Of a stretch of 64,000 nt of DNA, positions 14,773 through 24,081 are shown piece after piece. Origin of the DNA: CAYXDO01 sp964463485 (GTDB lineage: Bacteria > Myxococcota > Kuafuiibacteriia > Kuafuiibacteriales > Kuafuiibacteriaceae); assembly GCA_964463485.1 (NCBI GenBank), contig CAYXDO010000017.1, forward strand, positions 38,892-102,891, given 5' to 3'. A program made the position numbers and the translations under genes. The stretch's first letter is position 1. Every line of letters starts with the position of its first letter. The notes below the pieces were generated by a model. It was not told the DNA's origin and searched no databases. It saw only the letters and a list, made by a program, of their open reading frames with translations.

Positions 14773-17514
14773 TCAGGCTTTGAGGAGCTGGCGGAGCACG
14801 TATCGAAGGATGCCGCCGTGCCTGTAGTATTCGATCTCGTTCGGCGTATCGAGGCGCGCCCGAGCGTCGAAGGTGAGCTCGGACCCGTCTTCGCGGCGCG
14901 CGGTGACTTTCAGCGTGCGTCCCTTGGCGAATTTGGTCGAGATCCCTTCGGCCACGCCGGCGATGCTCAGCGTCTCTTTGCCGGTGAGTCCGAGAGTGTC
15001 CGCGGTCTGACCGTTCAGAAGCTCGAGCGGCAGGATACCCATACCCACCAAGTTGCTCCGGTGAATTCGCTCGTAACTCTCGGCGATCACCGCTCGCACT
15101 CCGAGGAGCGCGGGACCCTTTGCGGCCCAGTCCCGGGAGCTACCCGAGCCGTACTCCTTGCCGGCGACGACGACGAGGGGGGCGCCCTCGGCGGCGTAGC
15201 GCATGGCGGCGTCGTAGATGCTGAGTTGCTCACCGCTCGGGACGTGGAGCGTCAACCCACCTTCCACCCCGCTCAGCATCTTGTTCTTGATGCGGATGTT
15301 GGCGAAGGTCCCGCGCACCATCACCTCGTGGTTGCCGCGGCGCGCGCCATACTGATTGAAATCCTTGGGCTTGACGCCGTTGGCCTGGAGGTACACGCCG
15401 GCCGGGCTGTCGAGCTTGATCGAGCCTGCCGGAGAGATGTGGTCGGTGGTCACGCTGTCTCCGAAGATGGCCAACACGCGCGCGAACGCGATGTCCTTGG
15501 GCGCGCCGGGCTCCTTACCCATGTCTTCGAAATACGGCGGGTGTTTGATGTAGGTGGAGTCGTCGCTCCAGGCGTACGTCGAGGTCTTCGGGACCTCGAT
15601 GGCGCGCCAGCGCTCGTCGCCGGTGAAGACGTCGGCGTAGCGCTTCTCGAACTGCTCGGTTCGTACGCAGCTCGATACGGCTCCTTCGATCTCTTTGGTC
15701 GTGGGCCAGAGGTCCGCCAGGTAGATGAGCTTGCCGTCTTTGCCCGTCCCGATGGGTTCCGATCTCAGGTCGATGTCGACGCGACCGGCGAGCGCGTACG
15801 CGACGACGAGCGGTGGAGACGCAAGATAATTCGCCCGCGCGTGAGGGCTCACGCGGCCTTCGAAGTTGCGATTTCCGGAGAGTACGGCGGCGACGACGAG
15901 GTGCCCGTGCTCGACCGCCGCGGCCACCGCGTCAGGGACGGGTCCGCTGTTGCCGATGCAGGTGGTGCACCCATAACCCACCACGTGAAACTTGAGTTGC
16001 TCGAGATAGGACAGCAACCCAGCCTCTGCGAGATAGTCAGCCACGACTTGAGATCCAGGCGCCAGGCTGGTCTTGACCCAGGGCTTGGTCGAGAGTCCAC
16101 GCTCCACCGCTTTTTTCGCTACGAGGCCGGCCGCGACCAACACCGAGGGGTTCGAAGTGTTGGTGCAGCTCGTGATCGCGGCGATCACCACGGCGCCGTC
16201 CGAGAGCGTCGCCCGCGTACCTCCGTCGAGAGTGACCTCGACTTTGTCGTCAGCGATCTTCATATCCGCGGGCGCGGCGATCTTGGCGGGCGTTTTGATC
16301 GCGCCGTCTTTCAACCCCGGGAGCGCCTTGGCGAACGAGGACTTCACGTCGGAGAGCAGCACGCGGTCCTGCGGGCGCTTGGGCCCGGCGAGGCTCGGCT
16401 CGATCTTCGACAAATCGAGCGCGAGCACGTCGCTGTAGTTCGCCTCGGGCGTCTCCACGGTGTGAAACAGGCCCTGGGTCTTGGTGTACGCCTCGACGAG
16501 TGAGATCGCTTGCGCGGGCCGACCCGTGAAGCGCAGGTAGGCGAGAGTCTCCGCGTCGACCGGGAAGATTCCGCAGGTCGCTCCATACTCAGGCGCCATG
16601 TTCGCGACGGTGGCGCGATCGGCGAGCGACAGGGCACTCAGCCCGGGCCCGAAGAACTCGACGAACTTCCCGACCACGCCTTTCTTGCGCAAGGCCTCGG
16701 TCACGGTGAGCACGAGATCGGTGGCGGTCGCGCCTTCCGGCAACCGACCCGACAGACGCACACCCACCACTTGCGGTACCAACATCGAGATCGGCTGGCC
16801 GAGCATCGCGGCCTCCGCTTCGATACCGCCGACACCCCAACCGAGCACACCCAGGCCGTTGACCATCGTGGTGTGTGAGTCGGTGCCGACGAGAGTGTCC
16901 GGCAGGAGCGTCGAGACGCCGCCCGCGTCACGACGGGTCACCACCGTCGCGAGGTGCTCCAAGTTCACTTGGTGCACGATGCCGGTGCCGGGCGGAACGA
17001 CGCGGAAGCTCGCGAACGAACCCTGGCCCCAACGCAAGAATCGGTAGCGCTCGAGGTTGCGCTCGAACTCGAGCGCCACGTTCTGCGCGAACGCGTCCTT
17101 GGTTCCGAACGCGTCGACTTGCACGGAGTGATCGATCACGAGATCCACCGGCTGATTCGGATTGATCCGGTTGGGATCGCCCCCCATGCGGCGCATCGCG
17201 TCTCGCATCGCCGCGAGATCGACCACCGCGGGCACGCCCGTGAAGTCTTGGAGGATCACTCGCGCCGGCATGAATTGGATTTCACGCGTGGGCTCGGCCT
17301 TGGCGTTCCAGCGGGCCAGGGCTTGGATGTCGTCCGAAGTGGCTGTCTCGCCGTCTTCGCGACGAAGCAGATTCTCGAGGAGAATCTTGTGCGCGTAAGG
17401 GAGCCTCGCGATCGAGAAGCCCTGTTTCTCCAGCACGTCGAGCCGCGCGATCGCGAACTTCTGCCTGGCGACCTCGAGGGTCGAGCGTGCGCCGAAAGAA
17501 TCTCGGATACTCAT
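14773..17514 (-). CDS. acnA: Aconitate hydratase (AcnA type)
   Basis: 913 aa from ATG 17514 (MSIRDSFGARSTLEV); a longer frame to 17679 adds only repeat-encoded Gly/Pro/Arg-rich sequence and is rejected. It catalyses citrate to isocitrate in the TCA cycle using a [4Fe-4S] cluster. Cluster cysteines are visible in 'ITSCTNTSNPSV' and 'GYGCTTCIGNSGP'. Substrate and swivel-domain motifs include 'DHSVQVDAFG', 'LPDTLVGTDSHTTMVNGLG', 'FGDSVTTDHISPAGSI', 'GARRGNHEVMVRGTFAN' and 'EYGSGSSRDWAAKG'. Length and motif order match the bacterial AcnA/IRP1 family. It is monocistronic and diverges from the helicase gene. Confidence 0.97.
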   Translation of the reverse strand: MSIRDSFGARSTLEVARQKFAIARLDVLEKQGFSIARLPYAHKILLENLLRREDGETATSDDIQALARWNAKAEPTREIQFMPARVILQDFTGVPAVVDLAAMRDAMRRMGGDPNRINPNQPVDLVIDHSVQVDAFGTKDAFAQNVALEFERNLERYRFLRWGQGSFASFRVVPPGTGIVHQVNLEHLATVVTRRDAGGVSTLLPDTLVGTDSHTTMVNGLGVLGWGVGGIEAEAAMLGQPISMLVPQVVGVRLSGRLPEGATATDLVLTVTEALRKKGVVGKFVEFFGPGLSALSLADRATVANMAPEYGATCGIFPVDAETLAYLRFTGRPAQAISLVEAYTKTQGLFHTVETPEANYSDVLALDLSKIEPSLAGPKRPQDRVLLSDVKSSFAKALPGLKDGAIKTPAKIAAPADMKIADDKVEVTLDGGTRATLSDGAVVIAAITSCTNTSNPSVLVAAGLVAKKAVERGLSTKPWVKTSLAPGSQVVADYLAEAGLLSYLEQLKFHVVGYGCTTCIGNSGPVPDAVAAAVEHGHLVVAAVLSGNRNFEGRVSPHARANYLASPPLVVAYALAGRVDIDLRSEPIGTGKDGKLIYLADLWPTTKEIEGAVSSCVRTEQFEKRYADVFTGDERWRAIEVPKTSTYAWSDDSTYIKHPPYFEDMGKEPGAPKDIAFARVLAIFGDSVTTDHISPAGSIKLDSPAGVYLQANGVKPKDFNQYGARRGNHEVMVRGTFANIRIKNKMLSGVEGGLTLHVPSGEQLSIYDAAMRYAAEGAPLVVVAGKEYGSGSSRDWAAKGPALLGVRAVIAESYERIHRSNLVGMGILPLELLNGQTADTLGLTGKETLSIAGVAEGISTKFAKGRTLKVTARREDGSELTFDARARLDTPNEIEYYRHGGILRYVLRQLLKA

Positions 17515-17574
17515 CGGTCGGGCTCTATCAGTTTCGATCGAGCGAGGCCAGCGTGGACCAGGTCCCGAGCCGGT

Positions 17575-17626
17575 TCCGGTCCCGGTTCGTCCCGCTTCCG
17601 GTCCCGGTTCGTCCCGCTTCCGGTCC
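17575..17626. repeat. 22-bp tandem repeat (about 2.4 copies)
   Basis: TCCGGTCCCGGTTCGTCCCG plus CT is repeated at 17575-17596 and 17597-17618 with a partial third copy. It lies in the divergent spacer between aconitase and the UvrD-like helicase. The repeat reads as Gly/Pro/Thr-rich nonsense in the extended aconitase frame, which argues against the upstream start. Confidence 0.8.
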
Positions 17627-17713
17627 GATTTCCGCCGGGTCGGGACAGCGGCCCGGCTGGAGGTCCGGACAAGACACAAGACAAACCGCTCCTCGCCAGC
17701 CTAGGTTCGCGCG

Positions 17714-19984
17714 GTGATCGAGCTCGACCTTCGGTCGATCCTCAACGCGGAGCAATTCAGGGCGGCCACTACGCTCGAAGGCCCGCTCCTCGTGCTCGCG
17801 GGCGCAGGAACAGGAAAGACGCGGGTGCTCGTGCACCGCATCGCCGAGCTCCTCGGTTCCGGCCTCGCCGAGCCTTGGGAGGTCTTGGCCGTCACCTTCA
17901 CCAACAAAGCCGCCGGAGAGATGCGACGTCGCCTCGAAACGCTCGTGGGCGATCGCGCGCGCGGGAGCTGGATCGGGACGTTCCACGCGACGTGCGGCCG
18001 AATCTTGCGCCGCGAAGCGAAGCGTATCGGCTTCGATCCGAGCTTCACTATCTACGACACCGACGACTCCGAGCGAGTCATGCGATCGATCCTCAAGGAG
18101 CTGAAGGTCGATCCCAAGAAGGTGACTCCGCGCTCGGTGCTCCACGAGATCGACCAAGCCAAGAACGCCGGCCTCGGGCCCGGTGAGTACGTGGACTCGA
18201 AGCTCGGGGAGCTCGCTGGGCCGGCGGGCCTCGCGGCTCGCAAGGCCTACGGTCCCTACCAAGACGCGCTGGCCCGATCGAACGCGATGGACTTCGGTGA
18301 CCTCCTGCTCCGCACCGTCGTGCTGTTCCGGGAGCACCCGGAGGCGACGGAGCGCTACGCCCATCGCTTTCGATTCACCTTGGTCGACGAGTTCCAAGAC
18401 ACCAACCGAGTGCAGTTGGAGCTCCTGCGTCACCTCGCCAAGGTGCACGGGAACCTCATGGTCGTAGGCGACGACGACCAAGCCATCTACGGCTGGCGCG
18501 GCGCGGACGTCCGAAACATCCTCGACTTTCCGAAGACCTTCCCTGGCTCCGCGGTGGTGAAGCTCGAGGAGAATTATCGGTCGACCCAGAACATCTTGAC
18601 CGCCGCAAACGCGGTGATTCGGCGGAACAAAGCTCGTCACGACAAGTCACTTTTCACGGGCAACCCAGAGGGTCTGAAGGTCGGTGTGGCGATGCTCGAG
18701 CAGGCCGACGACGAAGCGTGGCTCGTCGCCGAGACGATCGCCCAACGTATCAAACGCGGTGAGCAACCCAGCAACTTCGCGGTGCTCTATCGGATGAACG
18801 CGCAGTCTCGCGCGTTCGAAGACGCGCTCCGCCAGCGACGCGTGCCGCACGAAGTCATCGGGTCCATCGGCTTCTTCGAACGGCGAGAGGTGAAGGACCT
18901 GCTCGCGTATCTGAGGATCCTCCACAACCCGGCCTCCGTCGAAGACTTCGAGCGCGTGGCGAACGTCCCGAGGCGAGGGATCGGTGACACGACGCTCGAG
19001 CGGCTGCGCGCCGTCGGTGTCAAACACGGAAAGCCGGGCGCGTTCGTGCTCGACGTCGACGAAGTCTCCCTCGGCGCGAGCGGCTTGAACAGAGGCGCGG
19101 TGAAGAAGCTCAAGGAGCTCAAGGGTCTCCTCGATCAGCTCGTCGAGCTGAGCAAGACCGCTTCGGCGACTGAGGTCATTCAGGCGGTGGTGCGGCAGAC
19201 CGGATATTTCGAATACCTCGAGGAGAGTGATCCGGCCACGTCGGAGGATCGCATCGCCAACGTGGAGGAGCTCGTGAACGTGATCGCCGCGCACGAGGAC
19301 GAGCTCGCGGAAGCTCCGCCAGAGAGCGAAGAGGAGGGCATCGGGCTAGCTGGAGCGACGACGCGGCTCGGCGCGGTGCTCGATCACGCGGCGCTGACGA
19401 GCTCGAGCGACAAGAGCGCCGCTGAGTCTTCGGTGTCGCTGATGACGGTTCACGCGGCGAAGGGGCTCGAGTTTGCGGTGGTGTTCGTGGTCGGGCTCGA
19501 GGAGGCGACGTTTCCAACGGCGCGTTCGATCGACGCGGGCCCCGAGCAGCTCGAAGAGGAGCGACGGCTTTGTTACGTGGCGATGACGAGAGCGATGCAG
19601 GAGCTCAACCTGACGTGCGCGCGTTATCGTCGCGTGTGGGGTGACATCGAGTTTCGTCGGCCGTCGCGTTTCTTGGGCGACGTGCCTGACTCGGTGGTGG
19701 AGACCTTGGGCGGCGGGCGTCCCGGCAAGGCCGCAGCTCCGACTCGCGCGCGCGCCTCCGCAGCTCGCGATGAGCCCGAGCTCGTATCGAAGTCAGATCG
19801 AGTGGTCGACGACGGCGAGATTGGTGTTGGGACGCTCGTCCGTCACAACACGTTTGGCGTAGGGCTCGTCGAAGAAGTGGACGGAGCGGGCCCGCGAGCG
19901 AGCCTCGGGGTTCGCTTCCCCGGGGTCGGGATGAAACGTGTCGTGGCTCGCTTCGTGACGCCCGAACGCCCGAAAAGCTGGTAA
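17714..19984 (+). CDS. UvrD/PcrA-type superfamily 1 DNA helicase
   Basis: 756 aa from GTG 17714. ATP-dependent 3'-5' helicase for nucleotide-excision and mismatch repair and for clearing replication conflicts. Helicase motifs in order: Q-motif 'LNAEQFRAAT', Walker A AGAGTGKT, 'TFTNKAAGEMRRR' (Ia), 'LVDEFQDTN' (II), 'GDDDQAIYGWRGA' (III), 'LEENYRST' (IV), 'SLMTVHAAKGLEFAVVFVVG' (V) and 'ERRLCYVAMTRA' (VI). The last 50 or so residues form an SH3/Tudor-like tail ('LVRHNTFGVGLVEEV'), as in PcrA, where it contacts RNA polymerase. A similar tail occurs in the small protein at 50196-50645. Confidence 0.95.
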   Translation: MIELDLRSILNAEQFRAATTLEGPLLVLAGAGTGKTRVLVHRIAELLGSGLAEPWEVLAVTFTNKAAGEMRRRLETLVGDRARGSWIGTFHATCGRILRREAKRIGFDPSFTIYDTDDSERVMRSILKELKVDPKKVTPRSVLHEIDQAKNAGLGPGEYVDSKLGELAGPAGLAARKAYGPYQDALARSNAMDFGDLLLRTVVLFREHPEATERYAHRFRFTLVDEFQDTNRVQLELLRHLAKVHGNLMVVGDDDQAIYGWRGADVRNILDFPKTFPGSAVVKLEENYRSTQNILTAANAVIRRNKARHDKSLFTGNPEGLKVGVAMLEQADDEAWLVAETIAQRIKRGEQPSNFAVLYRMNAQSRAFEDALRQRRVPHEVIGSIGFFERREVKDLLAYLRILHNPASVEDFERVANVPRRGIGDTTLERLRAVGVKHGKPGAFVLDVDEVSLGASGLNRGAVKKLKELKGLLDQLVELSKTASATEVIQAVVRQTGYFEYLEESDPATSEDRIANVEELVNVIAAHEDELAEAPPESEEEGIGLAGATTRLGAVLDHAALTSSSDKSAAESSVSLMTVHAAKGLEFAVVFVVGLEEATFPTARSIDAGPEQLEEERRLCYVAMTRAMQELNLTCARYRRVWGDIEFRRPSRFLGDVPDSVVETLGGGRPGKAAAPTRARASAARDEPELVSKSDRVVDDGEIGVGTLVRHNTFGVGLVEEVDGAGPRASLGVRFPGVGMKRVVARFVTPERPKSW

Positions 19985-20007
19985 GGTCCGGGGTCACCGC
20001 TGCCTCG

Positions 20008-22227
20008 ATGGACGTCCGTTGCGAGAAATGCGGGACCGAGTACGAGTTCGACGAAGACCGCATCGGACCGAACGGGGTCACCGTCAAATGCACGGCATGC
20101 GGGCACGTCTTCAAGGTCCTGAGGAAACAGAAGGCCAATGCGGCCGCAGGGGATTGGCTCGTCAAGAAGCAGGACGGCCAGGTCGTCTCCTTCAAGCAGC
20201 TCACGACGCTCCAGAAATGGATCGTGGAAGGCCGAATCGCCCGGGACGATGAGATCAGCCGCAACTCTGAGACTTGGAAGAGGCTAGGCAACATCGCCGA
20301 GCTCGACCCGTTCTTCGCGGTCTTCGACAAAGCCGAGGCGCTCAACGAGCTCGTCTCGACCGGGCAGGTCACGGGTATGGAGCGTCCGCTCTCGCTCGAT
20401 GGCAGCCAAATGCTCGCGCCCTCCAGCCCCGTCGAGCTCGCTGACACGGTCGCGCCCGCTTCACCTGCGGCGGCAGTCGTCGCTGGACTCTCAGAGGTCA
20501 CCTCACCTCACGACCCTTCGTTCGTGTCGCCGACGGTGGACCCGGCCAAGACGCGCTCGATGAGCGCGCCCAAGCGCCCGAGCAATGGCGCTTCGCCAGC
20601 CTTCGCCAAACAGGCGCCCGCGCCGACGACGGACTTGGTTCAAAACTTCGCGCGCGACGAGAAACGCCGGAAGATTCTCGCGGTCTCCGGCAGCATCGTG
20701 CTCATCGGGTTGCTCGGAGGCGCGTTGCTCGCGTGGTTCGAGCTCCAAGACGAGCCTTCGAAACAGGACCTGCGCAGCGATCCAAAGCTCGCAGCCGCCT
20801 ACGCGTCCTTTGACAAGGACTCGCTCGACAGTCTCGCGGAAGCGACCACCGCGTTCGAGGCGGCGCGACGCGAGCGGCCAGAAGACCCCGCCCTGGCTGG
20901 AGATCACGCGCTCGTCATTACGACCCGCGCGGCCGCGCTTCGACGCAACGCGGACGACGACGACGCACGCGCGCTCGCAGCTTCGAACGAGCTTGCGGCC
21001 TGGGAAGCGGCGATGGCTCTGCGCGAAGGTCTGCGCGAGGGCGGCCCGAAGAAGAAGAAGGAAAAGGACCGTGAGCCCGCGCCCCCGCGCCCCAACGTTC
21101 CCGCGCCCGAGGGCCTTCGAGCCGCGGCGACGAAGAACCGAGAAGAGGCCTCGCGCATCCTCAAGCAAGCCCTCGAGATCGCCAAGGTCGCGTACGCGCG
21201 CGCCCCCGAAGCGTTGGAGCCCAGCCGCGCGCTCGCCGACTACTACCGCGTCCAAAAAGACGCTCGCGTCGAGACCTTCCTCGCGATCGCGCGGAAAGCC
21301 ACGGGTGGCGTGGCCGAGCCGGGCGTCGCTTACATCGAGGCCGCGGCCTTGTACGCCAAGGGTCCGACGAACACGATCGCGATGGAGGACGCGGCCAATC
21401 GCTTGGAGCGCCTGAGCAAGGAGCAACCCAAGATGGTGCGCGCCTTGGTGCTCCTTGGGCGCGCGACGCTGCTGCTCGGTCAGAAAGAGCGCGCGCGAGC
21501 GGCCTTCGAGAAGGCTATCGCCGCTTCGCCCAAACACGAAGAAGCCCAACGGTTCCTCGAGCTCTTCGGACACAAAGCCGCGCCCGAGCCAGTTACGCCG
21601 ACCCAAACCGAAGTCGACGCCGGCGTAGCCGACGCCGAAGCCCACGCCACGGAGCCGCCCCCGAGTCCCGAGCCCGTCCCCGAACCTCTCCCGGACCTGA
21701 AGCCGGACGCGAAGCCCGACCTGAAACCGGACGCGAAGCCCGACCTGAAACCGGACGCGAAGCCCGACGTGAAACCAGACGCGAAGCCCGATCTCGTACG
21801 TCCCGAGCTCGCCAAGCCCGATCCCATCAAGAAAGGCGAGGAAGTGCCGGCCGCTCGCCGCTGCGCCACCTACCCGGATTGCATGAAGGCCGCAGATCAC
21901 TATCGCGCGGTGGGTGAGCCCATGGACGCGTTGCTCGCTTACGAACGAGCCTCCGATCGACGTCCCAACGCGCCCCAGGCCTTCATCGGCATGGCCTGGA
22001 GCTACCTCGATCTCGGCAAGGCCGACGCAGCGCTCGTTCAATTCAAACGCGCCGAACGGATCAACGAAGGGCTCGCCGAGATTCACGTCGGCAAGGGCGC
22101 TTGCCACGAAAAGCTCAGTCAACGAGACGACGCGGTCACGAGTTACAAACGGGCTGTCGAGCTCAAGGCCAGCGGAGCCATGCTCAAGGCCGCACAAAAA
22201 GCGCTCGAACGTTTGGGCGCCGAGTGA
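20008..22227 (+). CDS. Zinc-ribbon / GYF_2 / TPR membrane protein
   Basis: 739 aa. An MJ0042-type zinc ribbon (two CxxC at about 5-8 and 31-34) opens the protein. A GYF_2-like domain follows (about 48-108, 'DWLVKKQDGQVVSFKQL'...'WKRLGNI'), then a linker and one membrane segment at about 229-247 (ILAVSGSIVLIGLLGGALLAW). The large C-terminal part holds TPR-like helices, split by four copies of DLKPDAKP (21694-21789). The final TPRs ('AFIGMAWSYLDLGKADAAL') are well formed. It lies just downstream of uvrD and 7 nt upstream of gatC. Such zinc-ribbon/TPR proteins are frequent in Myxococcota, where they probably scaffold signalling or motility complexes; no specific role can be read. Confidence 0.82.
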   Translation: MDVRCEKCGTEYEFDEDRIGPNGVTVKCTACGHVFKVLRKQKANAAAGDWLVKKQDGQVVSFKQLTTLQKWIVEGRIARDDEISRNSETWKRLGNIAELDPFFAVFDKAEALNELVSTGQVTGMERPLSLDGSQMLAPSSPVELADTVAPASPAAAVVAGLSEVTSPHDPSFVSPTVDPAKTRSMSAPKRPSNGASPAFAKQAPAPTTDLVQNFARDEKRRKILAVSGSIVLIGLLGGALLAWFELQDEPSKQDLRSDPKLAAAYASFDKDSLDSLAEATTAFEAARRERPEDPALAGDHALVITTRAAALRRNADDDDARALAASNELAAWEAAMALREGLREGGPKKKKEKDREPAPPRPNVPAPEGLRAAATKNREEASRILKQALEIAKVAYARAPEALEPSRALADYYRVQKDARVETFLAIARKATGGVAEPGVAYIEAAALYAKGPTNTIAMEDAANRLERLSKEQPKMVRALVLLGRATLLLGQKERARAAFEKAIAASPKHEEAQRFLELFGHKAAPEPVTPTQTEVDAGVADAEAHATEPPPSPEPVPEPLPDLKPDAKPDLKPDAKPDLKPDAKPDVKPDAKPDLVRPELAKPDPIKKGEEVPAARRCATYPDCMKAADHYRAVGEPMDALLAYERASDRRPNAPQAFIGMAWSYLDLGKADAALVQFKRAERINEGLAEIHVGKGACHEKLSQRDDAVTSYKRAVELKASGAMLKAAQKALERLGAE
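21694..21789. repeat. Four 24-bp in-frame repeats (DLKPDAKP)
   Basis: Copies at 21694, 21718, 21742 and 21766 differ by single bases; the fourth reads DVKPDAKP. They encode a rigid Pro/Lys/Asp spacer between TPR blocks of the host gene. Length polymorphism in multiples of 8 residues is expected. Confidence 0.85.
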
Positions 22228-22234
22228 GCACGCC

Positions 22235-22579
22235 GTGAAGATCGACGAAAGAGAGGCTCGACGGATCGCGCGGCTCGCGTGCCTCGAGCTTTTGCGCGTC
22301 GAGACCCGCCCTGGCGCTTTCGAGGAGCCTGCCGCCCCGCTCTTCTCCGCTGATCAACTTTCTGCGCTCGCGCACGACCTCGAGGCGGTGCTCGGCTACG
22401 TCGAGCGTATCGCCGAGCTCGACCTCGCCGACGTTCCGCCGACTTCCCATGGCGTGTCGCTCCCGACGTCCCTTCGCGCGGACGCGAGCGCGGCGTCGCT
22501 CGAAGCGGCCGCGGTCCTACGCGCGGCGGCCCTCCACGACGAAGACAGCTTCCTCGTTCAGAAGATCCTCGACGGATGA
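22235..22579 (+). CDS. gatC: Asp/Glu-tRNA amidotransferase subunit C
   Basis: 114 aa from GTG 22235. A longer frame reaching into the preceding TPR gene is excluded because it overlaps real coding sequence. GatC stabilises GatA in the GatCAB complex, which amidates Glu-tRNA(Gln) or Asp-tRNA(Asn). Typical features: 'REARRIARLACLEL' helix, 'LSALAHDLEAVLGYVERI' helix, 'DLADVPPTSH' and the C-terminal 'DEDSFLVQKILDG'. The family is usually 95-100 aa. Its stop overlaps the gatA start as ATGA. No gatB occurs in the window. Confidence 0.93.
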   Translation: MKIDEREARRIARLACLELLRVETRPGAFEEPAAPLFSADQLSALAHDLEAVLGYVERIAELDLADVPPTSHGVSLPTSLRADASAASLEAAAVLRAAALHDEDSFLVQKILDG

Positions 22580-24039
22580 GTGACCTGTCGACATTGAGCG
22601 CCAAGGAGTTGAGCGAAGGATACCGGACGCGCAGCTTCACCCCGAGCGACGTCGTCGAGGCTTGTTTGGCGCAGAGCGATCGGATCGCGCCGCTGAACGC
22701 GTTCTTGACCGTCGATGCGGAGGGCGCGCGAAGACGAGCGCGCGAGGCCGACCTCCGCGTGAGCTCACCGAGGTCTGCGCTCGACGGCGTTCCCTTGGCG
22801 CTCAAGGACAACATCGTGACGGCGGGCGTTCGAACGACCGCTGGTTCCAAGATCTTGGAGGGTTGGGTACCGCCTTACTCCGCGACGGTCGTGTCTCGCC
22901 TCGAGGCCGCGGGCGCGATCGTCCTCGGAAAGACCAACCTCGACGAGCTCGGCATGGGGAGCTCTTCGGAGCACAGCGCGTACGGTCCGGTTCGAAATCC
23001 TCACGATCCAGCGCGAGTCCCCGGCGGGAGCTCCGGCGGGAGCGCGGTCGCGGTGGCCGCGCGGGCTACGCCGCTCGCGCTCGGCAGCGACACCGGCGGC
23101 TCGATTCGCCAGCCCGCCTCGATGTGCGGCGTCTTCGGCCTCAAGCCGACCTACGGCCGCGTCTCGCGATACGGGCTCGTGGCCTACGCGAGCTCCCTCG
23201 ATCAAATCGGTCCCTTCGCTCGCACGACTTACGACCTCGCCGAAATCACACGCATCATCGCCGGTCACGATCCGTCTGAGTCCACGACCCTCGACCTTCC
23301 GGTGCCGGATTATTCGGCCTTCGTAGGAACCTCGGTCCGAGGCCTCAAGATCGGCACGCCCAGAGAGTACTTCTCTTCGGACGGTGCCGGCCTCGATCCC
23401 GAGGTCGGAGCGCTCGTCGAGCGCGGACTCAGCTCGCTCGTAGAGGCCGGCGCAGAGCTCGTGCCGTTGAGCCTGCCGCACTCACGATTTGCGATCGCCG
23501 CGTATTACTTGATCGCGACGGCCGAGGCGTCTTCCAACCTCGCTCGCTTCGATGGCGTTCGCTACGGGCCAAGAGTCTCGGGGAAAGATTACGCGGAGAG
23601 CGTCGCACGCACACGACGTCAAGGCTTCGGCGACGAGGTGCAACGACGCATCGCGCTCGGGACCTTCGTGCTCTCCGCCGGCTACTACGAAGCCTACTAC
23701 GGCAAGGCTCAGCGCGTACGAACGCTGATTCGTCGAGACTTCGAGGCCGCGTTCGAACGCTGCGACGTGTTGGCGACCCCCGTGGCGCCCACGCCAGCCT
23801 TCTCGTTGGGCGAGAAGCTCACCGATCCTTTGGCGATGTACCTGGCCGACGTGATGACGATCGGGGTGAGCCTGGCGGGCCTCCCGGCGCTCTCTGCGCC
23901 TGTGGGTTTGACGCGGGCGAGGTTGCCGGTCGGCATCCAGCTCATCGCTCCGTGGCTCGAGGAGGGACGTCTATTTCAGACGGCCCACGTGATCGAAGGG
24001 CTCGGAGCGGCAGCGATCTCACCCGTCCGGATTGACTGA
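22576..24039 (+). CDS. gatA: Asp/Glu-tRNA amidotransferase subunit A
   Basis: 487 aa, the usual length. Amidase-signature enzyme that hydrolyses glutamine and passes ammonia to GatB for transamidation of misacylated tRNA. The Ser-cisSer-Lys triad is visible: Lys in 'GVPLALKDNI', the Gly/Ser-rich signature 'VPGGSSGGSAVAVAA', and the nucleophile segment 'ALGSDTGGSIRQPAS'. 'LKPTYGRVSRYGLVAYASS' is the conserved following motif. Translationally coupled to gatC by a 4-nt overlap. Confidence 0.97.
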   Translation: MSDLSTLSAKELSEGYRTRSFTPSDVVEACLAQSDRIAPLNAFLTVDAEGARRRAREADLRVSSPRSALDGVPLALKDNIVTAGVRTTAGSKILEGWVPPYSATVVSRLEAAGAIVLGKTNLDELGMGSSSEHSAYGPVRNPHDPARVPGGSSGGSAVAVAARATPLALGSDTGGSIRQPASMCGVFGLKPTYGRVSRYGLVAYASSLDQIGPFARTTYDLAEITRIIAGHDPSESTTLDLPVPDYSAFVGTSVRGLKIGTPREYFSSDGAGLDPEVGALVERGLSSLVEAGAELVPLSLPHSRFAIAAYYLIATAEASSNLARFDGVRYGPRVSGKDYAESVARTRRQGFGDEVQRRIALGTFVLSAGYYEAYYGKAQRVRTLIRRDFEAAFERCDVLATPVAPTPAFSLGEKLTDPLAMYLADVMTIGVSLAGLPALSAPVGLTRARLPVGIQLIAPWLEEGRLFQTAHVIEGLGAAAISPVRID

Positions 24040-24081
24040 GGCGAGCCATTCAGCCGGAATGCCCCCGACACGAGGGCTACC

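Noticed and set aside
14818..16503. 561-aa open frame opposite aconitase
   Set aside because: Complement of strongly conserved AcnA coding sequence; the high GC content leaves the opposite strand open.
17515..17679. N-terminal extension of aconitase
   Set aside because: It would be encoded by 22-bp tandem repeats and lacks homology; ATG 17514 gives the normal family start.
20503..22197. 564-aa open frame opposite the zinc-ribbon/TPR gene
   Set aside because: Its apparent repeats (LRVRFQVG) are just the complement of the DLKPDAKP repeats.
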